Positions 43,404 to 51,775 of a stretch of DNA of 64,000 bases are shown here, in pieces (the stretch's first letter is position 1; each line of letters opens with the position of its first letter). Location of the stretch: positions 124,001-188,000 of the forward strand of contig NZ_JAFBDY010000006.1 of NCBI RefSeq assembly GCF_016908465.1. Direction: 5' to 3'. The notes beneath the pieces were generated by a model. That model searched no databases. It was given only the letters and a program-made list of their open reading frames with translations, and was not told the DNA's origin. A program made the position numbers and the translations under genes. This DNA comes from Lysinibacillus composti (GTDB taxonomy: Bacteria > Bacillota > Bacilli > Bacillales_A > Planococcaceae).

Positions 43404-44783
43404 ATGAAGAATATCATTTTTGCTTTAAACGATGACTCTCCGAAATATAAGCAAATTTATCTACATTTTAGAACTTTCATTGAAAAAGGAGATCTTTCAG
43501 TGAATGATCCTCTCCCTTCCATCCGACAACTTGCAGATTCTCTTCAGGTTAGTCGCAATACAACACTTAGTGCATATGAGCAACTTGTTGCAGAGGGCTA
43601 TATTCGTGGAGAAGGACGAAGAGGTTATTTTGTTAATGAACTAGACCCCGTACTTTTTCAACATCACTTAAATCCCACTGAAATTAAAAAGACAGGGGTG
43701 GGAAAACAACTCCTAATTGATTTTAAGGCAGGAGCCGTGGATCAAGTGCATTTTCCACTGAAAATTTGGAGGAAAATCTCAAATCAAGTTTTGACAATTG
43801 AGGATACTTTCCGATATGGACATCCATTTGGTGAAGAATGCTTGCGTGAACAAATTGCCACTTATTTACTTCAATCTCGTGGGGTGAAAACAGATCCGAG
43901 TGCTATTATCATCGGGAGTAGTACTCAACAAATGTTGATTTACCTTGGACAAATTTTAAAAGGTGAATTCTCTAGCGTGATTGTAGAAGATCCAGGTTAT
44001 GATGGTGCTAGGGATGCTTTTCAATTCCACCGGTTTACTCTTGAATCTTTACCAGTACGCGAAACAGGAGCTGACTTTTCAACATTAGAACAAATGGAGT
44101 CAAGGTTAATCTATGTCACCCCTTCCCATCAAAGCCCAATCGGTGTAAGCTTGTCAATTCAAGAAAGACAAATGCTTATTCAATGGGCGAACATGGGGCA
44201 AGGATATATACTTGAGGACGATTATGATAGTGAATTCCGATACACTCAAAAGCCTTTTCCATCGCTCGCTTCAATCGATTCTACAAGGGTGATCTATTTA
44301 GGAAATTTCTCAAAGTCCTTTTTACCAGGAATCCGTTTATGTTATATGGTGCTACCTCAGCCACTTTTAAATGATTATCAAAATCAATTTCTTCATTTTG
44401 AGAGTACGACTTCACTGCTCAGCCAACTGACCATGGCGAAATTTATGGAAGAGGGAGAATGGAATCGCCACATAAAAAGAATGCGGCTTGTTTATAAGCG
44501 AAAAATGCAATGCATCGTTACTGAGTTAAAAAATCAATTTGTACAACAACTTACTATAATCGGAGAGCAATCAGGCTTGTATATATTAGTAAAAGTACAT
44601 TTAAATCATTCAGAAGAATGGTTAATAGAGCGCGCTTCTCTTTATGGCGTCAAAGTCTATCCTACATCCATTTACTTCATCAAAAATCATTCAGATGAAC
44701 CAATATTAAAACTTGGATTTAGCAATTTAACCTGCGAGGAAATCCAACAAGGTGTGAAACTTTTGAAAGAAGCTTGGTTATAG
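43404..44783 (+). CDS. MocR/PdxR-type regulator (GntR HTH + aminotransferase domain)
   Basis: MocR-family regulator, 459 aa. The ATG at 43404 follows GAGGTGG by 5 bases; an ATG at 43386 lies inside that leader. A GntR winged helix (DPLPSIRQLADSLQVSRNT) occupies about residues 10-75 and a PLP-binding class I aminotransferase-like domain the rest, with EDDYDSEFRY and the PLP lysine in YLGNFSKSFLPGIRLCY. Such proteins sense PLP or amino acids; the divergent PaiB gene is the natural target. Confidence 0.9.
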   Translation: MKNIIFALNDDSPKYKQIYLHFRTFIEKGDLSVNDPLPSIRQLADSLQVSRNTTLSAYEQLVAEGYIRGEGRRGYFVNELDPVLFQHHLNPTEIKKTGVGKQLLIDFKAGAVDQVHFPLKIWRKISNQVLTIEDTFRYGHPFGEECLREQIATYLLQSRGVKTDPSAIIIGSSTQQMLIYLGQILKGEFSSVIVEDPGYDGARDAFQFHRFTLESLPVRETGADFSTLEQMESRLIYVTPSHQSPIGVSLSIQERQMLIQWANMGQGYILEDDYDSEFRYTQKPFPSLASIDSTRVIYLGNFSKSFLPGIRLCYMVLPQPLLNDYQNQFLHFESTTSLLSQLTMAKFMEEGEWNRHIKRMRLVYKRKMQCIVTELKNQFVQQLTIIGEQSGLYILVKVHLNHSEEWLIERASLYGVKVYPTSIYFIKNHSDEPILKLGFSNLTCEEIQQGVKLLKEAWL

Positions 44784-44828
44784 GTTAGTAGTGTTAAGTT
44801 ATGGGTCGTTTTGTTGTGAGGGTGACTT

Positions 44829-44960
44829 CGCACCTTATGTTGTAAAAACCGCACGTATTCACTTTATAGTCGCACGTAAATTTGAGAATCGCACGTATTC
44901 ACCTTAAGGCAACCCGTAAAGTTAAGAACCACGCTTTATCAGGCACAAAGTCGCACGCAA
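44829..44960. repeat. array of about seven CGCACGT-like units at 19-22 bp spacing
   Basis: CGCAC cores or variants begin at 44829, 44850, 44871, 44890, 44910, 44930 and 44952. The best pair is CCGCACGTATTCACTTTA and TCGCACGTATTCACCTTA. Spacing of about two helical turns resembles the exact 21-bp array at 59609-59940, though the core differs. It lies in the tail-to-tail gap between the MocR gene and the FAD-Rieske gene. Confidence 0.55.
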
Positions 44961-45002
44961 TGACTGCCTGTTTCTCCTTCCTCTAAACTCGAACTTAAAA
45001 GG

Positions 45003-45052
45003 AAAACCCCCTAATTTAGGAAGTTCAAATCCTAATTAGGGGGCTTATTTTT
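45003..45052. terminator. bidirectional terminator
   Basis: AAAACCCCCTAATTTAGG and CCTAATTAGGGGG pair (one bulge) with T-rich tails on both strands, between convergent genes ending at 44783 and 45053. Confidence 0.88.
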
Positions 45053-46633
45053 TTAATAACCTGAGTCCTCTGAAGTTAAATTATCCAACATTTTGTAATC
45101 ATATTTTTGCAATGGCTTTTCTGCAGGACCTTCCAGTACTTCACCTGTATAGGAGAATCTAGAGCCATGGCATGGACAATCCCAAGAACGTTCGCCACTG
45201 TTCCACTCAACTTCACATCCGATGTGAGTACACGTTGTATCAACTACGTGCACATTTCCTTCTGTGTCTTTGTAGGCTCCTTTTCGGTGCCCATCAATCA
45301 AGATCACTGCACCCTCATCTTTAGACAATTTATCTATATTATTATACGGTAATTCAACTTTTCCTTTAATTAAATGTTTGACCACATCTGCATTTGCCTT
45401 AAAGAAATTTTTCAGGCTTGGATGTGCGTAGAAACGCGATGGGGTATATACCACTCGGTAAGGGTTCTTTATATCAAGAATGATATCTCTAAATAATAAA
45501 GCGGCGGCAGTGCCATTTGTCATTCCCCATTTTCTATACCCTGTAGCAACTAGCACCTTTGGCTGTCCAGCTGTAATTTCACCGACGTAAGGGATTTTAT
45601 CTAATGTCACTAAGTCCTGTGCAGACCAACGATACGCAATTTCATTTAACCCAAAAACTTGTTCGCCAAACGTCTCTAAAGCTTTGTAATGTTCCATTGT
45701 GTCTTTTCCCTGACCAGTCTTATGACTCTCGCCACCAATGATGATTAATTCTTCGCCATTAATTGTAGTCGAACGTAGGGAACGTGATGGCTCATCGACA
45801 CTAAGATACATGCCACCAGGGAATTTTTCCTTTGATTTCACTGCAATTATGTATGAACGATCAGCGTACATTCTTGCAGAGTAAAAGCCTAAACCTTCGT
45901 AAAATGGGAAGTGGGAGCAAGATAAAACATAATTCCCTGTAACTCGGTGATCGTCACGGGTAAGAACAGCTGGCTTTTCCCCAGTTTCAATATTGACGGC
46001 CGTTGTATGTTCAAAAATGAGACCGCCTTTTTCTTTTATGATTCCTACTAAATGGACAAGATATTTTACTGGATGAAACTGTGCCTGATTTTTCATGACA
46101 AGTGCTTTTTTGTAGTCGTCAATATTAAAAGGAATATTGTCAACTAACCCACCTTCAATGCCAATCGCCTCATAAGCCTTCGCTTCTTTTTCAAGCTTCG
46201 TTACATACTCATTAGTCGTTGCATACAGATATGCGTCTTGCTCACTAAAATCACAATCAATATTATGCTCTTTTACTGTTTTTTTGATAAAATTCAATGC
46301 ATCTGTATTTGCTTCATAATATAGGCGGGCTGTACTTTTGCCAAAGTTTTGAATGAATTCATCATAAATTAAATCATGTTGAGCAGTGACTTTTGCAGTG
46401 GTGTGCCCTGTCGTCCCATTTAACAATCGATCTGCTTCTAATACAGCAACTTTTAATCCTTCATTGACTAATAAATAAGCTGAAGTGAGGCCTGTAATCC
46501 CCCCACCTACAATGACAACATCCACTTCAAGATCTTCTTTTAATTGAGGAAACTCCGGTAAATCAATAAAGTCTCTCCAGTAAGGTTCAGGAGTTTGTGG
46601 TAATTTCCCACTCGAGTCGTTTTGTTGAACCAT
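45053..46633 (-). CDS. FAD-dependent oxidoreductase with C-terminal Rieske domain
   Basis: Two-domain redox protein, 526 aa. GGAGGG precedes the ATG at 46633. The N-terminal DAO-type FAD domain has VVIVGGGITGLTSAYLL and a YRKWGMTNGTAAALL flavin-closing segment; the C-terminal 90 residues form a Rieske [2Fe-2S] domain with CTHIGC and CPCHGSRF. This architecture is common in Bacilli (YhfW-like) and lacks an assigned substrate. It sits alone. Confidence 0.9.
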   Translation of the reverse strand: MVQQNDSSGKLPQTPEPYWRDFIDLPEFPQLKEDLEVDVVIVGGGITGLTSAYLLVNEGLKVAVLEADRLLNGTTGHTTAKVTAQHDLIYDEFIQNFGKSTARLYYEANTDALNFIKKTVKEHNIDCDFSEQDAYLYATTNEYVTKLEKEAKAYEAIGIEGGLVDNIPFNIDDYKKALVMKNQAQFHPVKYLVHLVGIIKEKGGLIFEHTTAVNIETGEKPAVLTRDDHRVTGNYVLSCSHFPFYEGLGFYSARMYADRSYIIAVKSKEKFPGGMYLSVDEPSRSLRSTTINGEELIIIGGESHKTGQGKDTMEHYKALETFGEQVFGLNEIAYRWSAQDLVTLDKIPYVGEITAGQPKVLVATGYRKWGMTNGTAAALLFRDIILDIKNPYRVVYTPSRFYAHPSLKNFFKANADVVKHLIKGKVELPYNNIDKLSKDEGAVILIDGHRKGAYKDTEGNVHVVDTTCTHIGCEVEWNSGERSWDCPCHGSRFSYTGEVLEGPAEKPLQKYDYKMLDNLTSEDSGY

Positions 46634-46831
46634 AATATACCCTCCATATCAAAATATTGACAATAATGATATAAGGGTCTCCATTTTTCGGTGAAATATT
46701 CAATTTGTTTGATGATAGTAAGAGCCTATTCTATTTACCAATTTGATAGAAATTGGATTCGTATTAGGAATGTAAATGACCTATGGACTATCCAACTATC
46801 CAGCAGCATTTCGTTCCCGCACACTCTCACT

Positions 46832-47611
46832 TTACTTAACAAAATAGTCATATGTATTCTTAGCCAACATTAACACAGTAACAGTGATGAATAGTACACG
46901 CACATAGTTGCTTCCTCGTTTAATAGCAAATTTCGAACCAACGATTGAACCAACTAGTTGGGCAATCCCCATTGGAATACCATAAGCATAATTAACTTGA
47001 TCCAATATGATAAACATAATTAATGCTGCGATATTACTACCAAAATTTAAAAATTTAGCATTTCCCGCAGCCTTTAAAAAGTCGAAGCCAATCATTAAAA
47101 AGGCAAAAATTAAAAAGGATCCCGTCCCTGGTCCCATAAAGCCATCATAAAAACCAATGGCAAAAATGACCATCATAAAAAAGATGAACCGACGCATGGA
47201 CAATTTTTTATAAGTTGAGATGCTACCCCAATCTTTCTTAAAAATCGTATAAACTGCAACAGCAGCAAGCATCACAAGCATAAGGGGCTTCAATAATTCA
47301 GGATCAATGAGGTGAACGGTCCAAGCCCCGATCATCGAACCGAAAAAAACTAGCGGAAAAAATTTAGAAACTGATTTTAAATCGATTTTACCTGAACGAT
47401 AAAACATGATTGTACTTGTTAAAGATCCAATTGTACCTGCTAATTTATTTGTTGCAACCGCTGATGCCGGTGGTAATCCGGTGAACATCAATGCTGGTAA
47501 GGCAATTAATCCGCCTCCCCCAACAACTGAATCAATAAAAGCTGCTAAAAATCCAAAGACTATTAAAATCATTAATAATTGTGGGTCTAAATCAAATATC
47601 TCCATTAACAT
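46832..47611 (-). CDS. TSUP (TauE/SafE) family anion permease
   Basis: Membrane protein of the TSUP family, 259 aa, with about eight hydrophobic segments and the two repeated motifs GFLAAFIDSVVGGGGLIALPA and GFYDGFMGPGTGSFLI. Family members export or import sulfite, sulfonates or similar anions. The ATG at 47611 has GGAAGG upstream. It is divergent from a TrmB-type regulator 115 bp away. Confidence 0.88.
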   Translation of the reverse strand: MLMEIFDLDPQLLMILIVFGFLAAFIDSVVGGGGLIALPALMFTGLPPASAVATNKLAGTIGSLTSTIMFYRSGKIDLKSVSKFFPLVFFGSMIGAWTVHLIDPELLKPLMLVMLAAVAVYTIFKKDWGSISTYKKLSMRRFIFFMMVIFAIGFYDGFMGPGTGSFLIFAFLMIGFDFLKAAGNAKFLNFGSNIAALIMFIILDQVNYAYGIPMGIAQLVGSIVGSKFAIKRGSNYVRVLFITVTVLMLAKNTYDYFVK

Positions 47612-47726
47612 ATAATCAACCTTCCGTTTAGTTACTACTGTGATAGTAACTAAAGATTTTAAAGTTGTAAATAGTTATGATAAATTTAATAATTATAGGT
47701 ATGAATAGTTATCGGGGGGTTGGGAA

Positions 47727-48524
47727 TTGGAAAATATCGTACATCAACTTAAAAAACTTGGCTTTAATGAATATGAAGCTAAGTGCTATGTTTCTCTTGT
47801 TATAATCGGAACGGCTACCGCTTACCAAGTTAGTAAGGATTCGGGAATACCGCGCTCTAGAATATATGAAGTGTTAAATAATCTTGTTGAAAAAGGGATC
47901 GTCATAAAAGAAGAAATAAAAGATGACAGTAAGGATAGTGCTCAATATTCGCCATTACCTGTAGAGATTCTTTTGAAAAAGGCCCAAACTGAATGGAGCA
48001 CTAATTTTGAAGTAATTAGTAACTCATTACGGGAGATTGAAAATACGGAGAATAAGCCTAACAATCGAGTCATGACATTAAAAGACCGTGAAACCATATT
48101 GACCTATTGTAAAGTATTACTCAAAAAAGCAAAGAGACGTGTCATTATTTCAATGTGGGACGATATTTATGACGAGTTGGAAGATGAGCTTCATGAAGCA
48201 GCTTCTCGTGTATCAGTCCAAGGGATCACACTACATGTAGCAAACCCACCTGAACATGTTGATCGTCATCGAATTACTCCCTTTACTGAAACTCCTACTA
48301 GTGAACATTGGTTTATTATATCGATCGATGCAAAAGAAATGATCTATGGGCCTTCCTTTAAAGAACGTAGTGTGGCTTTTTATACAGATGATCCGTTACA
48401 TATTTATTTATTAGAGGATTATGTTTGGCATGATGTTTTAGTGAATCGCCTAGTCCGACATAGCGAAGACGACGATTTACAGCAATGGATTACAAGTGAA
48501 CGGAAAGCATTTTTTATGGAATAG
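47727..48524 (+). CDS. TrmB-family transcriptional regulator
   Basis: TrmB-like regulator, 265 aa. The TTG at 47727 follows GGGGGG by 7 bases. The N-terminal winged helix (LKKLGFNEYEAKCYVSLV, SGIPRSRIYEVLNNL) precedes a C-terminal effector domain of the PLD-like fold (about 110-265; RRVIISMWDDIYDELEDEL). TrmB proteins usually sense sugars in archaea; in Bacilli the ligands are mostly unknown. It may regulate the divergent TSUP permease. Confidence 0.85.
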   Translation: MENIVHQLKKLGFNEYEAKCYVSLVIIGTATAYQVSKDSGIPRSRIYEVLNNLVEKGIVIKEEIKDDSKDSAQYSPLPVEILLKKAQTEWSTNFEVISNSLREIENTENKPNNRVMTLKDRETILTYCKVLLKKAKRRVIISMWDDIYDELEDELHEAASRVSVQGITLHVANPPEHVDRHRITPFTETPTSEHWFIISIDAKEMIYGPSFKERSVAFYTDDPLHIYLLEDYVWHDVLVNRLVRHSEDDDLQQWITSERKAFFME

Positions 48525-48572
48525 AAAAAAAAGCAGATGTTGTCATAAAATATGTAAATATTCGTTGTATCA

Positions 48573-48601
48573 TTGACAAAAGGTGAATGTTAGCATATAT
48601 T
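48573..48601 (+). promoter_or_regulatory. promoter of the riboswitch/TerC transcript
   Basis: TTGACA, a 17-bp spacer and TATATT form a strong sigma-A promoter. Transcription would start near 48608, just before the aptamer. Confidence 0.8.
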
Positions 48602-48621
48602 ATAAGTAAATAGTTGAATAG

Positions 48622-48713
48622 TTCTCCTAAAGGGGAGTAGCTTTTACATTAAAGTCGTCACTTCGGAAGATTTTCTTCCCGGCTTTATTGGCAACGAACT
48701 TGTTGTTAGCAAG
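48622..48713 (+). promoter_or_regulatory. yybP-ykoY manganese riboswitch
   Basis: The leader contains the family's conserved parts in order: a P1/P2 strand CTCCTAAAGGGGAGTAGC, GTCGTCACTTCGGAAG, the CCCGGCTTTATTGGCAACGA core loop and a closing AGC near 48710. In B. subtilis the ykoY and yybP aptamers bind Mn2+ and relieve termination. Tandem terminators and a TerC-family gene follow, matching the classic arrangement. Confidence 0.9.
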
Positions 48714-48747
48714 ACCTTTACCATATGAGTCTGGTAAAGGTCTTTTA
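48712..48747 (+). terminator. riboswitch terminator 1
   Basis: AGACCTTTACC and GGTAAAGGTCT pair around a 10-base loop and run into TTTATTG. It directly abuts the aptamer and is the likely Mn2+-controlled terminator. Confidence 0.85.
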
Positions 48748-48755
48748 TTGTCTTT

Positions 48756-48790
48756 AAAACCTTTACCAAGTGTTTGGTAAAGGTTTTTTT
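48756..48790 (+). terminator. riboswitch terminator 2
   Basis: AAAACCTTTACCAA and TTGGTAAAGGTTTT pair perfectly with a short loop and a T7 tail. Its stem core repeats that of terminator 1, so arms can swap partners. Confidence 0.85.
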
Positions 48791-48953
48791 ATTTACAAAA
48801 GAACCTAATTCAGACAGACCCATTTGAACGTTCAATCATTTGAATTTCATGAATGGAGTTGAATGAAGAAAAATAGATCACCTAAGTTCGAATGAAAGTC
48901 GCATTAGTTTTTGATTTGATTGATCATAAAAGAGAATCCAAGGAGGATTATTA

Positions 48954-49754
48954 TTGGAACTATCATTATTATTTGAATATGGCTGGGTATTGATTTTATT
49001 AGTTGCGCTTGAAGGATTGCTTGCGGCTGATAACGCACTTGTTTTAGCGATTATGGTGAAGCATCTTCCTGAAGAGGAAAGAAAAAAGGCACTATTTTAC
49101 GGATTAGCCGGGGCATTTGTATTCCGTTTCGCCTCTTTATTTATGATTTCCTTCCTTGTAGACATATGGCAAATTCAAGCAATTGGAGCTTTATATCTTC
49201 TATTCATTGCCATAAATCATATTGTGAGAAAACTAGTATTTAAGAAAAAAGACGATGAAACTGAATTAAAGGTTAAGAAAAAATCTGGCTTCTGGGGCAC
49301 TGTTTTTAAAGTAGAAATAGCTGATATTGCCTTTGCGATCGACTCAATTCTTGCAGCAGTGGCGTTAGCAATGACGCTTCCAAATACGAATCTTCCCCAG
49401 ATTGGTGGGTTGGATGGAGGAAAGTTTCTAGTCATCTTTATCGGTGGATTAATCGGTGTCATTATTATGCGTTTTGCTGCAAACCTATTTGTAAAACTAC
49501 TACAATCAAAACCTGGGCTTGAAATTGCAGCTTTTGCGATTGTGGGATGGGTTGGTGTTAAACTTGTTGTCTTAACATTAGGACACCAGGATATCGGAGT
49601 TATACCGTATGACTTCGCCCATTCTACTACATGGAAACTAATATTCTACACAGTATTAATTGGCATTGCAGTTGCTGGTTGGTTCTTATCAAAAGACAAA
49701 AATAATGATGATGATAAAACAACACCACAATTAATTGAAGCAGATAAAAATTAA
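48954..49754 (+). CDS. TerC-family membrane protein (YkoY-like)
   Basis: TerC-family integral membrane protein, 266 aa. The TTG at 48954 follows AAGGAGG. About seven to eight membrane segments are seen, with the acidic family motifs EGLLAADNALVLAIM and EIADIAFAIDSILAAVAL and a charged Asp/Lys tail. Bacterial TerC proteins under this riboswitch are linked to Mn2+ efflux or metalation of exported enzymes. Control by Mn2+ is strongly implied by the leader. Confidence 0.92.
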   Translation: MELSLLFEYGWVLILLVALEGLLAADNALVLAIMVKHLPEEERKKALFYGLAGAFVFRFASLFMISFLVDIWQIQAIGALYLLFIAINHIVRKLVFKKKDDETELKVKKKSGFWGTVFKVEIADIAFAIDSILAAVALAMTLPNTNLPQIGGLDGGKFLVIFIGGLIGVIIMRFAANLFVKLLQSKPGLEIAAFAIVGWVGVKLVVLTLGHQDIGVIPYDFAHSTTWKLIFYTVLIGIAVAGWFLSKDKNNDDDKTTPQLIEADKN

Positions 49755-49760
49755 AGAATT

Positions 49761-49796
49761 GGGGCTGTCCATAAATTGACAGCCCCATTTTTTATT
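49761..49796 (+). terminator. terminator of the TerC gene
   Basis: GGGGCTGTC and GACAGCCCC pair around an 8-base loop and run into ATTTTTTATT, 6 bp after the stop. Confidence 0.92.
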
Positions 49797-49913
49797 ACTG
49801 AATAATTTAACATTACCTTTAGCTTCTCAAAACAAAAAAAGACGATTACCTTATCTGCAATCGCCAACATATGTTAAAGCAATTTCTTAGAATGTCACAG
49901 CCTTAAGAAATTG

Positions 49914-50669
49914 TTACCTAAACTTATCAGGGTATAGTTTGATCATGGCATCTGAAATCATATCTGCCATTTGTCTAGCTTGTTTTTCAATCTGATCATA
50001 GATTTCAATATCTTTCTGATAGTCCTTCATAATCATCGTGACTGCTTCTTGTTTTGTTAAAGACAAATGTTGATAGAACATATTTTTTACTTCTTGCTCA
50101 GTCAGATAGGGATTCACACTACTTAGAAACGCAGAAATTTCATCGGCATTAGCATACCATTTTTGTTCTGCAATTTTGGCGGCATTTTCATCCCCAGCAA
50201 TTGCCGCTTTGACAAGGTCTGCTGCATTTAAAAGATGTTCTTTAATCAACGTAGAATATCTAGCTGCTGCTTCATCACCATAAATAGGACGAAGCATTTC
50301 TCCCATATCCGTAGCATTTTTCAATAGGCGCGTCAGAACAAAGTCTATGTCTGGTAAATTGAAGATTAAACTTATAATGGCCATTCTAGTCCAAGCCACA
50401 TGCTCCTCCCACAGACTTCGATTATCTCGCATTAAGTCGACAGCAGCCTGACTTATACAATTCTCTTTTTGTTGTGTAAGCGGGATTTGAGGTTGTGAAA
50501 CTGGGTTAGTAACATCCGGTGTTACTTGAAGGTAATAAGGATTGACTCCTGGATGAACTGTAAAACCTCCGTTTACTCCTACAGGATAACTCTGTGGCAT
50601 TAACAAGTAATTAACTTCCGGTGGAAAATAATAAGCAAATACTGAATTTGGATAATGATAAGGATTCAT
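49914..50669 (-). CDS. unrecognised helical protein with Pro/Tyr-rich N-terminus
   Basis: 251-aa protein. Residues 1-65 are rich in Pro, Tyr, Asn and Val (MNPYHYPNSVFAYYFPPE), without a signal peptide; from about 75 on it is a compact helical domain (LWEEHVAWTRMAIISLIF, VLTRLLKNATDMGEMLR) ending in a charged helix. AGGGGAAAGGG precedes the ATG. Similar helical proteins in Bacillus carry misleading enzyme names; I do not assign one. The N-terminus resembles spore- or surface-associated proteins, only a suggestion. Confidence 0.65.
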   Translation of the reverse strand: MNPYHYPNSVFAYYFPPEVNYLLMPQSYPVGVNGGFTVHPGVNPYYLQVTPDVTNPVSQPQIPLTQQKENCISQAAVDLMRDNRSLWEEHVAWTRMAIISLIFNLPDIDFVLTRLLKNATDMGEMLRPIYGDEAAARYSTLIKEHLLNAADLVKAAIAGDENAAKIAEQKWYANADEISAFLSSVNPYLTEQEVKNMFYQHLSLTKQEAVTMIMKDYQKDIEIYDQIEKQARQMADMISDAMIKLYPDKFR

Positions 50670-50883
50670 ATTTTATTCCCTTTCCCCTCTATTTATTTCT
50701 TTCAAATAAAAGGTTATTTCTTTTCACTCCTACAGTGTATTCAGATTGGATAGTCAGGGTGATTGTCATCGAACGATGTCTCATGTGTAATAACGTAAAC
50801 TAAAGATTTAATTTTATTTGTCCTTTACCTCTTTTGGGTAACTTTCATAAAATACAAAGAGATTAGATCGGGGTGATTAAGAC

Positions 50884-51180
50884 ATGAATCCATACAATAA
50901 TTTTAATGCCATCAATAACTTTAATAATTCTACAAATAATAATGGTCCCATTTCAGATGATGAAAGTACTGCAGCTAAACTTGCTATACTTGGAGGTTTT
51001 TTAGCTACGTTGGGGGATGCCATTTCAACTTACGCTGCAGTTCTTGCACTGGAAGGAATACAACAATCTAAAAGCAATAATCATGAAAAAGGTAACAACG
51101 ACGATAGAATTAAGGAACTTGAAAAACAAATTAAATATTTAACAAAGGAAATTAACAAACAAAAAAAGGGATATAAATAA
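50884..51180 (+). CDS. unrecognised small protein with one hydrophobic helix
   Basis: 98-aa protein. The ATG at 50884 follows GGGGTGATTAAGAC. An Asn-rich head (MNPYNNFNAINNFNNS) starts with the same MNPY as the divergent neighbour at 50669. A hydrophobic helix at about 32-58 (LAILGGFLATLGDAISTYAA) is followed by a Lys/Glu coiled-coil tail (KELEKQIKYLTKEINKQ). Similar proteins occur in Bacilli without known function. Likely membrane- or surface-associated. Confidence 0.6.
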   Translation: MNPYNNFNAINNFNNSTNNNGPISDDESTAAKLAILGGFLATLGDAISTYAAVLALEGIQQSKSNNHEKGNNDDRIKELEKQIKYLTKEINKQKKGYK

Positions 51181-51183
51181 CTT

Positions 51184-51215
51184 AAGGGTGACCCGAGTTA
51201 ATGGAGTCACCCTTA
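51184..51215 (+). terminator. hairpin after the small MNPY gene
   Basis: AAGGGTGAC and GTCACCCTT pair around a 14-base loop directly after the stop. There is no T-tract, so termination strength is uncertain. Confidence 0.55.
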
Positions 51216-51324
51216 CGTATGAATGTTATCTATTATATGGACAAGTTGGATTACTTTTTGTTGTGAAATAGTTTAGTGAATCAAGGGAATACTTTATGTA
51301 TTAAGTGTGAAAGGAATGAATACT

Positions 51325-51615
51325 ATGGAATTCCCCGATATTCACACCAACTTTTGGGATGGTGTGATTGCAGTTCCACTCATCGTGATTCTAACACAAA
51401 TATTTAAATTATTTCCGATACCAAGGAAGTACTTTCCAACTATAGCATCCGTCTTTGGATTTTTGATTTCTATATTTATTAGTCATCGAGGTAATTTACC
51501 GGCTGGTATTTTTATGGGAGGATTTTACGGGGCAGCTGCTGTTGGGTTATATGCCTCCCTTAAAACGACATGGATAGCATTTAAGAAAAAACGCAATAAA
51601 AAACATGCCTACTGA
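51325..51615 (+). CDS. small holin-like membrane protein
   Basis: 96-aa protein. The ATG at 51325 is 9 bases after AAAGGA. Three hydrophobic segments are visible (GVIAVPLIVILTQIF, PTIASVFGFLISIFI, GIFMGGFYGAAAVGLYAS) and a strongly basic tail (KKKRNKKHAY). Size, topology and the basic C-terminus resemble phage-type holins, but no endolysin lies beside it. The role is uncertain. Confidence 0.6.
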   Translation: MEFPDIHTNFWDGVIAVPLIVILTQIFKLFPIPRKYFPTIASVFGFLISIFISHRGNLPAGIFMGGFYGAAAVGLYASLKTTWIAFKKKRNKKHAY

Positions 51616-51680
51616 TAAAATTAATGTGACCGGAAATAGCCTTATACAAACCTCTGAATTGTTTAGCCCCAATTTGATTG

Positions 51681-51727
51681 AATATAAAAAGCCGTATAAA
51701 CGATTAGAAAAATCGAAGAATACGGCT
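51681..51727 (-). terminator. terminator of the FAH-family gene
   Basis: AGCCGTAT and ATACGGCT, with inner CGATT/AATCG, form a hairpin; on the reverse strand TTTTTATATT follows. It lies 49 bp beyond the stop at 51776. Confidence 0.75.
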
Positions 51728-51775
51728 ACCGCTTATTAAAATCTATCTAGTATTATTGCTAAAGATTAAGAGATT

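Noticed and set aside
51325-51615. Prophage lysis cassette
   Set aside because: Only the holin-like protein is present; no endolysin, structural phage genes or integrase nearby.
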